Shown in pieces: positions 1 to 9,140 of a stretch of DNA of 41,979 bases. The DNA comes from a virus. Position 1 is the first letter of the stretch, and each line of letters opens with the position of its first letter. The stretch is taken from positions 1-41,979 of the IMG/VR virus record IMGVR_UViG_3300048042_000182; one strand, given 5' to 3'. A model generated the notes under the pieces. It was given only the letters and a program-made list of their open reading frames with translations. It was not told where the DNA came from and ran no database searches. The position numbers and the translations under genes are program-made.

Positions 1-435
1 CTAGCTTGGTAGCATTTTGGTAGCAAATTCCAAAACCTTACCGCGAGCAGGACGCGTGATTGCTGCTTTCTTCCTCTCCGAAGAGGCTGCTTGTAGAACT
101 TCTCCTTTCAGTGTTGCTTCCCCTGCCGAAAAGTTTTCAATCCGTTGCCTGACCCTGGCTCTGGCCGGGTGTTGGCCTGTAGTGCCGGTCCCCATCAGTT
201 CCTCATGGATCGAAGTCACCGTGGAGCGCACACCGTCTTCCATCGTCTGCATGTAGACATCGGTCGTGGTGGCCACCCGCGAGTGGCGCAGCATCCCCTG
301 AATGTCTTTGACATGCCCTTTGTCCTTGGCCAGCGTCGCGACGGTGCGCCGGATGACCTGGAAGGTCAGCTTGGGCAGCCCCAACTCTTTCGCCAGCTTG
401 TGTAGCACTCTTTTCCGGTAGTTGCTCGGGTCCAT
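1..435 (-). pseudogene. C-terminal part of tyrosine integrase, cut by the prophage
   Basis: This is the catalytic C-terminal part of a phage-type tyrosine recombinase. The motif FQVIRRT (the HxxR box, with Gln in the His position), then MLRHS and TTTDVYMQ with the nucleophile Tyr, are all visible, and the TAG stop lies at 1-3. The matching N-terminal part is at 40810-41695. Joining 40810-41695 to 1-430 restores continuous coding across the junction (GNFM followed by DPSNYRK), so the break is the prophage insertion. The open frame continues upstream to about 612 only because the prophage end happens to be open; that part is not integrase. The duplicated target creates an ATG at 433-435, so a short C-terminal peptide could be made. 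It cannot be an active enzyme alone because the catalytic Arg region lies in the other half. Confidence 0.93.
431..435. repeat. Left target-site duplication TCCAT
   Basis: The five bases TCCAT directly before the left prophage terminus (TGTAGC…) recur directly after the right terminus (…CTCACA) at 40810-40814. Mu-type DDE transposition makes 5-bp duplications. Deleting one copy plus the prophage restores the integrase frame. Confidence 0.93.
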
Positions 436-441
436 TGTAGC

Positions 442-463
442 TGCAGCCGCTCGGTGAGAGTGA
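442..463 (+). repeat. End site L1 (transposase-binding candidate)
   Basis: TGCAG, seven bases, then GTGAGAGTGA. It starts 6 bp inside the left terminus, the same offset as R1 at the right end. The other copies are L2, R1 and R2. Terminal position and symmetry point to recognition by the transposase. Confidence 0.82.
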
Positions 464-464
464 A

Positions 465-486
465 TACAGCCGTACGATGAGAGTGG
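465..486 (+). repeat. End site L2
   Basis: TACAG, seven bases, then ATGAGAGTGG. It lies in direct orientation 23 bp from L1, about two helical turns, so both sites face the same side of the DNA. Confidence 0.8.
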
Positions 487-598
487 CCGGAGACGGAGCT
501 CAAATCTACAGTTTTTCATAGGCTCAAACACTGTTCCGAAGTTGTACAAAGGGTAAACACTCCAGCCACCGCCGAAAAGCCTACCCATTTGATCCACC

Positions 599-2998
599 TC
601 AAGACACCGCAATCGTGATCGTAATCGCGTTGAGAGACGTCATAGTCGATGGCATGGTAAAGGGTGATCCCAAGAGGAATGAGCCGCTGGGAAGTGAAAG
701 GGTCTGAGACGCCGCACAGATCCCAGGAGCCCCACCACGCTGCGTCCCTGTGAGATAAAGAACCCATGGACCGGTTCCCCCGAGCAGACTGGGATTGAAG
801 CCAGTGTATACGTCGGCCTGAGTGGTCTGGCCGGCGGTGTATTCAACCAGCGTGCCATCATAATCGACGATGAAATTCGGCCACTGTACTGTACCCAACG
901 GCTCGGATGGCGGATTGTATCCAGCAGAGGGCGTCGTCGCTGTGAAGTCGAAAGGAACAATCGTCACTCCCGAGGTTCCAGTGCCGCCCATCGTCCCTGC
1001 ATACGGCAGTTGTCCAGGCACCGTCGCAAAGGAAGCAGTCGCAACCGGCGACACATCCGTAAAGATTGCAGCACTACGATTAAAGGTCCGCAAGATGAGT
1101 TGCAGGACGCCCGAGTTTTGGTCAGTTCCCGTATTCATTGCGCCCGAACGACTGGTGGCCTGAACGAAGCCGCCGCCGGTCGTATCTTCCACTTCTACCT
1201 GGATGGGGTTGAAAGTTCTCCCCGTAATTTCATAGTCGCCGGAGAACTCAAAGAACACCGTGGGATCGAGTGTGACAACGTCCCCAACCATCTGAGCCTT
1301 CAGCGCGCGCCAAAGTGCCGGATTTGTCTGGCCTACGCTTGCATCCTGGCTCTTATCTACCCACTCAGCCCATAGATTCAGCGTGATCTGCCACGGCGGG
1401 GTGTATGGAGATCCAATAAGGTTGAGGTTACCGAATGCCTGCAGCAACAAATTTGGATTTAGATAGTCGATGCCCAGATCTCGGTAGACCTCATACTGGA
1501 GCAGTCGCATCGCCTGGTCATAAGTTGCGCTGGCAAAGTCGTAATTGACCTTGATCCTCTTCAGCCGCGTTCCCGTTACGTTGGGGGGCAGCACCTGGCC
1601 CTCGCATATCTGGTGCTGCTGGTGGTTGATCTCCGGGTTGCGCTGGCTGAAGCGGCTCTGGATATAGCCAATGCTTCCACCTGTGCTGGCAGTGCCGGCC
1701 GGAATGATCCCGGCGCCAATCGTGCAGGTGAACTGGGTTGGTGAGGGCGTCGACACTCCATCCACGGTCGTCGTTGGAATTGCTGTGACCAAGACATTCA
1801 AATTAAATGCCGAATTCTGCACGCCACCGATGCTTATAAGGTCGCCGACAGCGCAAGGATTCGGGTTCACCGTGTTGACGGTCAAAATTGTTCCAGTGGA
1901 ATCAACAGAGATCGTTGCGATGGTCGCCACGGCCGGCAGCCCCGTTTCCAAAAACTGCCCCTGATATCGGTTCGCGTTCTGATTGACAAGCGCGTTGTCA
2001 ATTTCAATCGATCCGCCCGCGAGTGCCTGAGCCGTGATCAGGCAGGTCGACGGTCTTGGCTGATCCACAAACACATAGATCTGGCCTGCGTACTCATACC
2101 AGTAACCACGGCAAGAAAGAAGGACCTGCTCCAGCATGGCCGCCAGCGTGGATCCAGCCGCGAAGACATAACTTCCTTGGAAACGCGGCATCCCGGCCGG
2201 ATTCTGCGCCGTGATATTGATAGCCTGGTCGCAAAACTTCGCGGCGGCCACAATCGAAGGCCAGTTGAACAAAGCGCTTTCCTGAGCCGTCAAGGGATCC
2301 GGTCCAAGCACGGGATCGATGCCATATTCCGGCTTGATGGCCCTGCGCAGCCACAAGTCCACAAAGTGCCAGATAGGATTGGTGGTAAAGCTGTAGCTGG
2401 TCTGAGTGCCGTAAGGTGGCGGTGCAGAGAAGCCGGTAAAAGCTGTCTCGCCATCCGCGTAGAACTGGCGGCACCGCATTCCCCGCATATCGAGCAGCGG
2501 CGATAAGGTTCCACCATCGTTGATAGCCGGAGTCCAGGCAATCGAATAGTAACACCGCCGCGAGAAGGCAAGCGGAGTGACAAGCGATCCTAAGTAACTC
2601 CAAAGGCCGTCAACCGCATTCCCTGTCAACGGTGCATCCGCTCCCGTGTGGAAGTTGAAAGCGCTGAGCGTCGGCGTGTTACCCAGGTTCTCAGTTGCGC
2701 TGGAGCTGTTGCTCGGCACATAGCCCAGCAACGTATTTCCCATGAGCGCGCCCCCACCGCCAGGTGCATAAGCCATCTGCAGAACATCATTGATCCAGAG
2801 AGCGCTAGGGCCATCCAACTCTCCCTCTCCGAGATCCCAGAACCCAATTTGCATGGAGGCCGGCTGAAAACTCCCGTTCATCGCAGTGGGTGCGGGGACG
2901 GAATAGTCGATTTGTTGCGACCCGGTGGCCCGAAAGTACCCATAAGAAAGAGGCCAGGGCGTGCCGATATTTGCGGTGCAAATGCTTCCTCCTGGCAT
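599..2998 (-). CDS. Tail-tip / host-specificity protein (J-like central hub)
   Basis: A 799-residue protein, the last and most distal gene of the leftward tail operon. Its place after tape measure, Dit-like and gpL-like genes and its size fit the central tail-tip hub that closes the siphovirus tail and contacts the host (J or gp27-like). A segment at about residues 345-450 is rich in Thr, Val, Gly and Pro and looks like a beta-rich insertion between the more conserved-looking flanks. The ATG overlaps the stop of the upstream gene (TAATG), so translation is probably coupled. I do not see a clear enzymatic domain. The family assignment rests on position and general composition. Confidence 0.7.
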   Translation of the reverse strand: MPGGSICTANIGTPWPLSYGYFRATGSQQIDYSVPAPTAMNGSFQPASMQIGFWDLGEGELDGPSALWINDVLQMAYAPGGGGALMGNTLLGYVPSNSSSATENLGNTPTLSAFNFHTGADAPLTGNAVDGLWSYLGSLVTPLAFSRRCYYSIAWTPAINDGGTLSPLLDMRGMRCRQFYADGETAFTGFSAPPPYGTQTSYSFTTNPIWHFVDLWLRRAIKPEYGIDPVLGPDPLTAQESALFNWPSIVAAAKFCDQAINITAQNPAGMPRFQGSYVFAAGSTLAAMLEQVLLSCRGYWYEYAGQIYVFVDQPRPSTCLITAQALAGGSIEIDNALVNQNANRYQGQFLETGLPAVATIATISVDSTGTILTVNTVNPNPCAVGDLISIGGVQNSAFNLNVLVTAIPTTTVDGVSTPSPTQFTCTIGAGIIPAGTASTGGSIGYIQSRFSQRNPEINHQQHQICEGQVLPPNVTGTRLKRIKVNYDFASATYDQAMRLLQYEVYRDLGIDYLNPNLLLQAFGNLNLIGSPYTPPWQITLNLWAEWVDKSQDASVGQTNPALWRALKAQMVGDVVTLDPTVFFEFSGDYEITGRTFNPIQVEVEDTTGGGFVQATSRSGAMNTGTDQNSGVLQLILRTFNRSAAIFTDVSPVATASFATVPGQLPYAGTMGGTGTSGVTIVPFDFTATTPSAGYNPPSEPLGTVQWPNFIVDYDGTLVEYTAGQTTQADVYTGFNPSLLGGTGPWVLYLTGTQRGGAPGICAASQTLSLPSGSFLLGSPFTMPSTMTSLNAITITIAVS

Positions 2999-3726
2999 TA
3001 GACCTGCCTCCGGTACTGCACCTGGTTGACGCTGATGTTGGCCACGGCCGCGGGTGGAAAAACCACTGTATTCAGAACGCCTCCAAAGCGGTTAGGGAAA
3101 TGACTGAGGCAGGTCTGATAGGTGTTGTCGCACGCCGAGGCATAGTTCGGATCGCCGTTCGCCTGCGTCGCACCACACTGCGGGCTTCCGAAGCGCCATT
3201 GGCAAGTCTCGGAATAGTCGTAGGGATTGCCGTCGTAATCGTTGGGGTTGAAAAGAGGGTTTGCCCCAAACGGGCATTGCATCTCAGTCCCGCCTGTCAC
3301 AGTCAAGCGGCCGTGCTGCTCATACTCTGCAGACTGCGCCACCAGGTTCCACTCTCTGAAAGCAAAGAGCGCTCCTTCGAAGGTGCGCGCTGTCAGGAGT
3401 CCGGCCAGATCGCGCTGTATGGTATTGCCGCTCACGTTCTGAATTTCAATCGTCGCGGTGGTAGATTGCATCGCTCGCGACTCTTGGAAACCGCTTGCGC
3501 TCAGCAGCCAGGGAAAGTAGTGAGTGTCGTAATTGGCCGGAGGATTGGCCAACCCTGCAAGCCAGGAAGGATGAGTGCCTGTGTAGACCGGAGTTACGTC
3601 GATCTCGACATTCGCCCAGTGGTAGCTCGTCCCATCCGTCGTCACCACGTCCAGCAGGCAAACAGGAGCCGATCCGCCGTGTGCGGACATGATCTGAACC
3701 AGTTCAATTGGATAAGGGTAAGGCAT
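2998..3726 (-). CDS. Minor tail protein, gpL / BR0599-like with four-Cys C-terminus
   Basis: A 242-residue protein. The N-terminal two thirds look like the DUF2163 beta domain of tail-tip proteins. The C-terminal part has Cys175, Cys184, Cys199 and Cys206 followed by PNRFGG, the arrangement of phage_BR0599 proteins and of lambda gpL, which binds a [4Fe-4S] cluster through four Cys with outer spacings of 9 and 7, as here. The inner spacing is 15 here instead of 23. The protein should sit in the tail tip next to the J-like hub. Whether a cluster is bound here is inference. A start at 3726 leaves three bases to the upstream stop. Confidence 0.72.
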   Translation of the reverse strand: MPYPYPIELVQIMSAHGGSAPVCLLDVVTTDGTSYHWANVEIDVTPVYTGTHPSWLAGLANPPANYDTHYFPWLLSASGFQESRAMQSTTATIEIQNVSGNTIQRDLAGLLTARTFEGALFAFREWNLVAQSAEYEQHGRLTVTGGTEMQCPFGANPLFNPNDYDGNPYDYSETCQWRFGSPQCGATQANGDPNYASACDNTYQTCLSHFPNRFGGVLNTVVFPPAAVANISVNQVQYRRQV

Positions 3727-3729
3727 CGG

Positions 3730-4554
3730 CTATCTCATCACCTGCAATGCGTCCCACCACACCGCGTTACCCGTGCTGGCATCGTCCTTCGAATTCAGCG
3801 GCTGCAGACTGACGATATGAGATCCGAGAGGAACGTTCCGCACCTGAAGCAACATCGAAGATGGGCTAGCCGCAGGTGAGTAGAAATCCACAGTGCCTAC
3901 AATCGCTGGAGTAGATCCGTTCATATTCATCGTTTGCAAAAGGACCGAGGCCTGCCCACCGGCCGGGCCAGTTGGTGCCCAGAACTGGAAACCGTAGCCT
4001 ACATAGCAATAAGCAGCCATGTCTGTAGTTACCGTGCCGGCGTTCGCAAAGTGATATTTACTCTTCGCGCTCGCGTCGGCCGTCAATGTCCATGTCCCCG
4101 AGACGGCCGCAACCATGCGATTCCCGAAGTCATCGAGCAACGGCCGCCAGATTGCATCGTCCTGCCAGTCGCCGGGATAGACCTGCATGGGCGCCAGCGG
4201 AACTTCGTCAAAGAGAACCTGCTGGATGGCCCAGTGATTGTGCGAAGTGGGCACGGGCTCGACCGGCTGAGAGAAGCGGCCCACATACTGCCGTCCTCCC
4301 CCTTCGTGATCGATCAGTGTGAAGAAGCCGTCGCGGTACTGCTCGTAATACCACTTGAGCTTCCGCGCGTGGGTGGCCAGTTTTTCGTTCCAGTTGAGGC
4401 TGAACTGGTGGCCCGTGTCGGTGATGTCGCGGAAGTAAGGCGCGCCCTGGCTCGCTTTCGCGTTCAGGTGTGTCAGCGGCCGCTTCTTCTGAAAACCGTA
4501 ATCGGGATTCAGCGGGTGCGTCGGCGTCGGGTTGAGAATATCGAACTGTGACAT
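3730..4554 (-). CDS. Distal tail protein (Dit-like)
   Basis: A 274-residue protein directly after the tape measure, where siphoviruses encode the distal tail protein joining tube to tip. The N-terminal half (about 1-120) has the pattern of a tail-tip barrel that opens with the phage end of the operon (PNPDYGF, FRDITDTGHQFSL). The C-terminal half, about 140-274, is beta-rich and Gly/Ser/Ala-rich and resembles a carbohydrate-binding-module-like domain, which many Dit proteins carry. That last point is inference from composition and from the ending WWDALQV, common in such domains. The ATG follows the tape-measure gene's ATG-proximal neighbour without a gap. Confidence 0.62.
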   Translation of the reverse strand: MSQFDILNPTPTHPLNPDYGFQKKRPLTHLNAKASQGAPYFRDITDTGHQFSLNWNEKLATHARKLKWYYEQYRDGFFTLIDHEGGGRQYVGRFSQPVEPVPTSHNHWAIQQVLFDEVPLAPMQVYPGDWQDDAIWRPLLDDFGNRMVAAVSGTWTLTADASAKSKYHFANAGTVTTDMAAYCYVGYGFQFWAPTGPAGGQASVLLQTMNMNGSTPAIVGTVDFYSPAASPSSMLLQVRNVPLGSHIVSLQPLNSKDDASTGNAVWWDALQVMR

Positions 4555-7500
4555 TTAACCTCTCCCCACGCCGCTGTATTGGCGCTGTGCCTGGTTCAGC
4601 GCGGACATCAGTGCAAGACCGCCCCCACCCTTGGCCCAGGCGGCCACGCTCTTCGAGTCGAGTGCTTGGACGGTAAGAGTCACCGGGGCTCCGCTGCCGG
4701 AGATGGCCGGCATGCGCGGCTGAACGCTGCTGCCATAACTCACGTTGTTACTCTGGATCGCATTCAGCAGCGGAGCGTGCGCCTGTGCCATCGAGGGCTG
4801 CACAACAAATTCATTCCGCATGGCGTGGATAAAGCCTTCTGTGTCGCTGGTGGCCAGATCGCCAAAATCATCTACCAAGCCGCCGGTGTGGTATTGGCCT
4901 GCGGTCAGCGTCACCTGACTGCGTCCGCCAATCTCCTGCTTTTGCAGAGAGCTGAGCGCGGCATTGATCTCAGGAGCGATGGTCGAGCCATAATAACTGC
5001 GCGCCCCGCTTCCCATGCTGGCCGTCGAGTTCTTAGAAGAAATCAGCAGGCTGTTCAGCTCTGACGAAAGCGAGCTGTATCCGCTGCGTCCGGCCTCATA
5101 ATCCTGCATGTCTTTGAGCAACGTCGGCTGGATCGTACCCACGTCCAAGCTCTCGGCCTGTCCTTTACCCTGGTCACCGAAGATGCCCGCCAGCAAGCCG
5201 GTGACGCCGCCCACGACCGCGCCGATCGCGCCACCCACTACCGTGCCCAAGCCCGGGACGATACTGCCCAAGGCCGCGCCTGCTTCCATGCCGCCCATGG
5301 CGCCACCCACCGCGCCTGCAGTGGGATTCGAATTCTCGTAAGCCGAGTAGATACTGCTTCCGGCCATGAGTGAGCCGCCGGCCATGCCCATCGCGGCGCC
5401 GAGATATTTTGAGGAGCTTCCTGCCCCCGCACTTGTAAAGCTACCGTCGGCATTCAATGTGCCGCTCAAGTCCGGGTTTTGAGTATCAGGCATCGCACCG
5501 GCGTTGATGAAGTTTCCATCGGAAAGCAGTGTGCCGCTCAGGTCTGGGCTTTCCGCTCCGGGCATAGCTCCGGCCATTCCGGATGCACTCGCACCGCCTG
5601 TGCTGCCCGACATCCCAAAGCCGCCTCCGCCCATCGATCCCATGCCACCGCTGGCAGCCATGGTTCCAGCGGCAGACTGCAACGTGGTGGCAGCAGTCAG
5701 GAGGGCTTGGCTGCCAGTGAGCAACGTCGTGCTGCCGTTCTGGAACGAGATCATTGAGGGATTGACGGTCTGTGTCGTGCCACCCGCACCGTGACCGCCC
5801 ATCCCAAATGCAGACTCGATGTCGGTCAAGGGATTGGTGCTGGTGCTCATCTGCGGACCCATGCCGAAGAGATATTGCAGCATCCCTCCTGTGGAGCTGT
5901 TGCTCTTGAACGCACCGAGCATTTGATTCGCCATCATCTGATAGGCGGTGTCCATCGCGCGGTTCTCGAAGAACTGCGCTGGATTGCTGAACATGCTCTT
6001 CAGTCCGGATGCCAACTTGTCGCGCGTCTCCTCGTCGGCCTGCTGCATCTGCGCATTCATCAGTTGATATGCAGCGGTCCTCTTCTCGTTTCCTTCCTGT
6101 TCGACCATCACCGCGGCCTCGGAATTCTGTTTGACATGCGCGAGTTGCTGGTCTTCAGCCTCAGTGATCGCCCGCACCTTGTCCTGCCACTCGTCCTGGA
6201 TCTTCAGCGCTGTTTGTTGCCAGGGAGCCAGCGACAACCGCGCTGTCTGCTCCTCTTCCTTGGCAATCTGATCCATCGCCTTCTGGTGGAGTTGCGCCAT
6301 TTCGCGATCAGAGTCCAACTCAATCTGAATCTTTTTCTGCTGGTATCCGGCCCATAGAGACCCGTCCGTGCTGTATTGGTGCTCAAAGTCATCCGAAAGG
6401 GCTTTCAAATGCTTTGATTCTTCGACCTCGATCCGCGCGTAGCCTTCCAACTGGGCGTCATCGGCCGAATCAGTGAGTGCGCGGATACGCTCGTTGAATT
6501 GCTCTTGTGATTCCAAAATCTTTTGATTTGAGCTTTGATGTGCGGAGGTACGCTGCGAAGCAAAATCGGAAGTTTGTTGCGGCGTTTCGATGCCGCCCGC
6601 GCCTACGGCTTTCCGCTCGGCTGCATCGATCGCATCTAATTGAGTCTGTAGCTGGGCATTGAGAAGAGGAATGCCCTTCAATCCAGATTGCGCAGCCTCG
6701 TCGGCCATGTGCCTGGTCTGCTCGTCGAGCTGCTCTTGAAGTTTCAGAGCTTCCGCGCCGAATTTCCGCTGTATTGCTGAAGTCTCTGCCGACTCCGCCC
6801 GTTTGGAGATCTCACCCTCTAGAAATTTGCGAGTGATGGCATCGATCTGCTCTTGTTCCTGCCGAGCGCGCAGCGCGTTGCCCTCAAGGCCCGCGTTTAC
6901 GGCCTCGTTTTGCATCTGGATAATCTGGTCGGTTTCCTGACGTTGCAGCTCAATCTCTTCTGCATGAGCTTTATTCTTTGCAGCCAGATCCTCGCTTGCC
7001 TGGAGCGTCGCTCCAGCGTTGGATGGTCCTGGATTGCCCCTCTCACGATCTTCGATCGCAGTATATTTTTGCTTCTCCTTGTCTATTTCGAGTTGCTTTT
7101 GATACTCGGCCGTGATTTTGGCTTGTTTTCCAAGCTGAGAATCTCCGGCATGTTCAGCTTCGATGTCTGCCATGCGTTGCTGATGGAGCAGGCTCTGCTG
7201 TTCGGGTGAAATCTCTTGAGATTGTCCGGCTCCTTTTACCGAGGCTCCCGAAAAACTCCGCGCCATCAAAAGCTCGCCGATTCCTGCTCCAATTTGACTT
7301 GGGTTACTCGCTCCAATGAGTAGATCAAGCCACCCCGCCTTCGACATTGATTCTCCAGCGCTCCGGAAGTTTGTCATCGCCGAAGTGGCCTGCTCGATGC
7401 GGAGTTGTGCCGTCTCAATCGAGTGAACATTGACAAAATCTTTGTCTTTGTTCTGCTCCATCGTCTTCAAGAATTCTTTCTGCGCGGCATTTATATCTAT

Positions 7501-7857
7501 GTATTTCTCGTAGAGATTATAGGCGCCCTCAGCCATGTGAGCGAAGATATCTACCGCTCCAAGCCCGATCAAGGCAGGTCCAATCATGCTGAGTGCACTA
7601 CTCATCATCTGGCTGTTGGCAATGACGCTCTGCATCGCGCGCGGAACACGCAATCCGAGATCCTCGTTTAGGAGCCGGACATTCTCACGCGCGCCCAGCG
7701 CATGATCTCCCACTTCATCGAGCCCGGCACCAGCTCGAGCGCCGGCAGCCTCCCCCGCCGGTCCCAACGCCTCAAGCTGTGCAACAACCTGCTGCACCGC
7801 CTCAGCGGCGTTGCCATCAGTGACGTTGATCGTGATCTGAACAACCTGGCCGGGCAT
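4555..7857 (-). CDS. Tape measure protein
   Basis: A 1100-residue protein, the longest of the late operon apart from none, and in the expected place between chaperones and Dit. It sets tail length and is threaded into the host envelope. Residues about 210-650 are charged, Gln/Glu/Lys/Arg/Ala-rich and predicted coiled coil. Residues about 660-820 are Gly/Ser/Met-rich. A hydrophobic Gly/Ala/Val stretch (about 842-896) can form the membrane segment typical of tape measures. Two near-identical units containing DLSGTLLSDGNFINAGA and DLSGTLNADGSFTSAGA lie at about 752-809, a tandem duplication. The stop is at 4555 and the next gene starts at once. Confidence 0.9.
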   Translation of the reverse strand: MPGQVVQITINVTDGNAAEAVQQVVAQLEALGPAGEAAGARAGAGLDEVGDHALGARENVRLLNEDLGLRVPRAMQSVIANSQMMSSALSMIGPALIGLGAVDIFAHMAEGAYNLYEKYIDINAAQKEFLKTMEQNKDKDFVNVHSIETAQLRIEQATSAMTNFRSAGESMSKAGWLDLLIGASNPSQIGAGIGELLMARSFSGASVKGAGQSQEISPEQQSLLHQQRMADIEAEHAGDSQLGKQAKITAEYQKQLEIDKEKQKYTAIEDRERGNPGPSNAGATLQASEDLAAKNKAHAEEIELQRQETDQIIQMQNEAVNAGLEGNALRARQEQEQIDAITRKFLEGEISKRAESAETSAIQRKFGAEALKLQEQLDEQTRHMADEAAQSGLKGIPLLNAQLQTQLDAIDAAERKAVGAGGIETPQQTSDFASQRTSAHQSSNQKILESQEQFNERIRALTDSADDAQLEGYARIEVEESKHLKALSDDFEHQYSTDGSLWAGYQQKKIQIELDSDREMAQLHQKAMDQIAKEEEQTARLSLAPWQQTALKIQDEWQDKVRAITEAEDQQLAHVKQNSEAAVMVEQEGNEKRTAAYQLMNAQMQQADEETRDKLASGLKSMFSNPAQFFENRAMDTAYQMMANQMLGAFKSNSSTGGMLQYLFGMGPQMSTSTNPLTDIESAFGMGGHGAGGTTQTVNPSMISFQNGSTTLLTGSQALLTAATTLQSAAGTMAASGGMGSMGGGGFGMSGSTGGASASGMAGAMPGAESPDLSGTLLSDGNFINAGAMPDTQNPDLSGTLNADGSFTSAGAGSSSKYLGAAMGMAGGSLMAGSSIYSAYENSNPTAGAVGGAMGGMEAGAALGSIVPGLGTVVGGAIGAVVGGVTGLLAGIFGDQGKGQAESLDVGTIQPTLLKDMQDYEAGRSGYSSLSSELNSLLISSKNSTASMGSGARSYYGSTIAPEINAALSSLQKQEIGGRSQVTLTAGQYHTGGLVDDFGDLATSDTEGFIHAMRNEFVVQPSMAQAHAPLLNAIQSNNVSYGSSVQPRMPAISGSGAPVTLTVQALDSKSVAAWAKGGGGLALMSALNQAQRQYSGVGRG

Positions 7858-8256
7858 CTACGCAGACCTCCGCACAAAATCTGTGCCACACTTGTGGCAG
7901 GTTGTGGCAAAGGGCGAATCCTGGAGTGCGCCGCACACGCCGCAGGGCGGATGATTGCGCTCGAACTCTGCGCGTGCTTCGGCAACTGCCATCAAGCCAT
8001 CCGCCTCTGCCATACTGAAGTCGCCAGAGGCGAGCCCCGTGTTCTTGCACTTCTCCAGCCACAGCAGATACTCGGCGCGCTTGTAGTAGCCGGGCGAAAG
8101 CGTCAAGGGCGGCAGCGAGCCGAAGATGCGCTCGCGGCCACTGTCGTCGCTGTCATCGAGCGACCGCGCGACGCGGCCCTGGGCAAAGCCCTGCTCCAGC
8201 ATCTCGTTGATAGCCTGCCGCAGCCCTTCCGCATCGCGTGTCACATCGATCGACAT
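7858..8256 (-). CDS. Small tail protein with C-terminal zinc ribbon, putative assembly chaperone
   Basis: A 132-residue protein directly before the tape measure. The C-terminus has CGVC and CHKCGTDF, a four-Cys zinc ribbon at about 105-125. In siphoviruses the two genes before the tape measure encode assembly chaperones, often as a frameshifted pair; here the two are separate frames joined by a TAG-ATG junction at 8256-8257. I see no obvious slippery heptamer at the boundary. The role as second chaperone is positional. The zinc ribbon is unusual for that role and may bind the tape measure. Confidence 0.55.
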   Translation of the reverse strand: MSIDVTRDAEGLRQAINEMLEQGFAQGRVARSLDDSDDSGRERIFGSLPPLTLSPGYYKRAEYLLWLEKCKNTGLASGDFSMAEADGLMAVAEARAEFERNHPPCGVCGALQDSPFATTCHKCGTDFVRRSA

Positions 8257-8958
8257 CTACTTGTCGTCCTCGTCGATTTCGTCCTCGATTTCGACCGCAG
8301 CCGGAGCGAACAATTGCATAGCCGCAGCCACCTTGTGGTAGGTGTCCATGGTTCGCGCGATCGTGTCGCGGCCTTCCAGGGCCACGCCGTTTTCCGCATA
8401 CCCAGCGACGCTCACAATCAACTCGTCATAGAGTGCGGCCAGGGTGCGCTGTGCGCCGCGGTAGACAGTGGTTCCCTTGCGCGATCCGGTCACGATCTGT
8501 GCGCGAGTGTCGTCGCGCCTGTAGCGCCGGAACTGCTCGGCCGTGGGCGAATCGAACCAGTGCACCAGGTTCTTATAGCGGCGCATCGCGTTGCCATCCC
8601 CGGCGCTCCACACAGCATTCAGTCGCACAACCTCGCGGCCAGCGTCGTACGCTTCGGGAATGTCTTCTGTGACCGCATAAGCGGAAGTGAGCACATTGGC
8701 AACGGCCAGGCGATGAGCCAGAGCCCCGCTTGTGCCCTCGGTAATGACAGCGTCGGCCAGTTCCAAGCCGGCGGATGCGGCATCGGTATGCTGGATCACC
8801 TGTTTTCCGTCGCGCTCGGCCGTCGAGACGATGCCGTCGAAATACTTGAACCACCGCGCCTCGGTGATGGGCTTCACTGTGAAGCTGTAGGTTCTCGCGC
8901 CCTGCCGGATCACGATGATCCGAGGTTGCGCGAGATCGATAAAGTCTGTCGTGGACAT
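8257..8958 (-). CDS. Putative tail assembly chaperone
   Basis: A 233-residue acidic-ended protein (EIEDEIDEDDK) between tail tube and tape measure. The ATG at 8958 is chosen over the longer frame because GGAAGGA lies 6-7 bases upstream and the extra N-terminus (28 residues) reads like untranslated leader. The body is alpha-helical with a motif-free Arg/Asp-rich stretch. Position is the main argument for a chaperone that loads tape measure and tube protein. The leader of 182 bp before it holds a strong terminator-like hairpin (9090-9127). Confidence 0.5.
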   Translation of the reverse strand: MSTTDFIDLAQPRIIVIRQGARTYSFTVKPITEARWFKYFDGIVSTAERDGKQVIQHTDAASAGLELADAVITEGTSGALAHRLAVANVLTSAYAVTEDIPEAYDAGREVVRLNAVWSAGDGNAMRRYKNLVHWFDSPTAEQFRRYRRDDTRAQIVTGSRKGTTVYRGAQRTLAALYDELIVSVAGYAENGVALEGRDTIARTMDTYHKVAAAMQLFAPAAVEIEDEIDEDDK

Positions 8959-9089
8959 AGGGGTCCTTCCTTTGTGTTTGGGATTTTGTGATGTTCCCAG
9001 GGTGGAGGACCCTGTCCTGCACGAGGCCCGCGTAGCCATGCGTTGCCTCGAAACGGCCGCCGTAGGAAGCAGCCGGTATTGCCCGATGG

Positions 9090-9127
9090 AAAAAGCCCGG
9101 AGCGCTCTCGCTCTAACAGCGCTCCGG
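9090..9127 (-). terminator. Stem-loop with T run after the tail-tube gene
   Basis: On the minus strand a perfect 10-bp stem (CCGGAGCGCT with AGCGCTCCGG, at 9118-9127 and 9097-9106) and an 11-base loop are followed by GGGC and TTTTT (9090-9094). It sits just after the highly expressed tail-tube gene and before the chaperone gene, so it may lower downstream expression. The rest of the gap 8959-9140 holds no gene. Confidence 0.78.
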
Positions 9128-9140
9128 TGGAGAAAGCTCT

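Larger units (their letters stand above)
436..598. other. Left terminal non-coding region of the prophage
   Basis: This is 163 bp between the left terminus and the stop codon of the tail-tip gene. It holds two 22-bp end sites (442-463 and 465-486). I see no credible gene and no clear T-tailed terminator after the leftward tail operon, so late transcripts could run on into the integrase remnant. Confidence 0.8.

Noticed and set aside
1-612. A 203-residue protein starting at 612
   Set aside because: The N-terminal part is the prophage end and the C-terminal part is the integrase remnant; it is a chance fusion frame across the junction.
3340-3365. Further end-site-like sequence (AGAGAGTGG on the minus strand), and a similar one at 21781-21795
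   Set aside because: Only the core is similar, the first T is changed and there is no TACAG at the right distance; chance matches.
7702-8991. A 429-residue open frame on the plus strand
   Set aside because: It is antisense to the tape measure and chaperone genes, which have clear families, starts and coupling.
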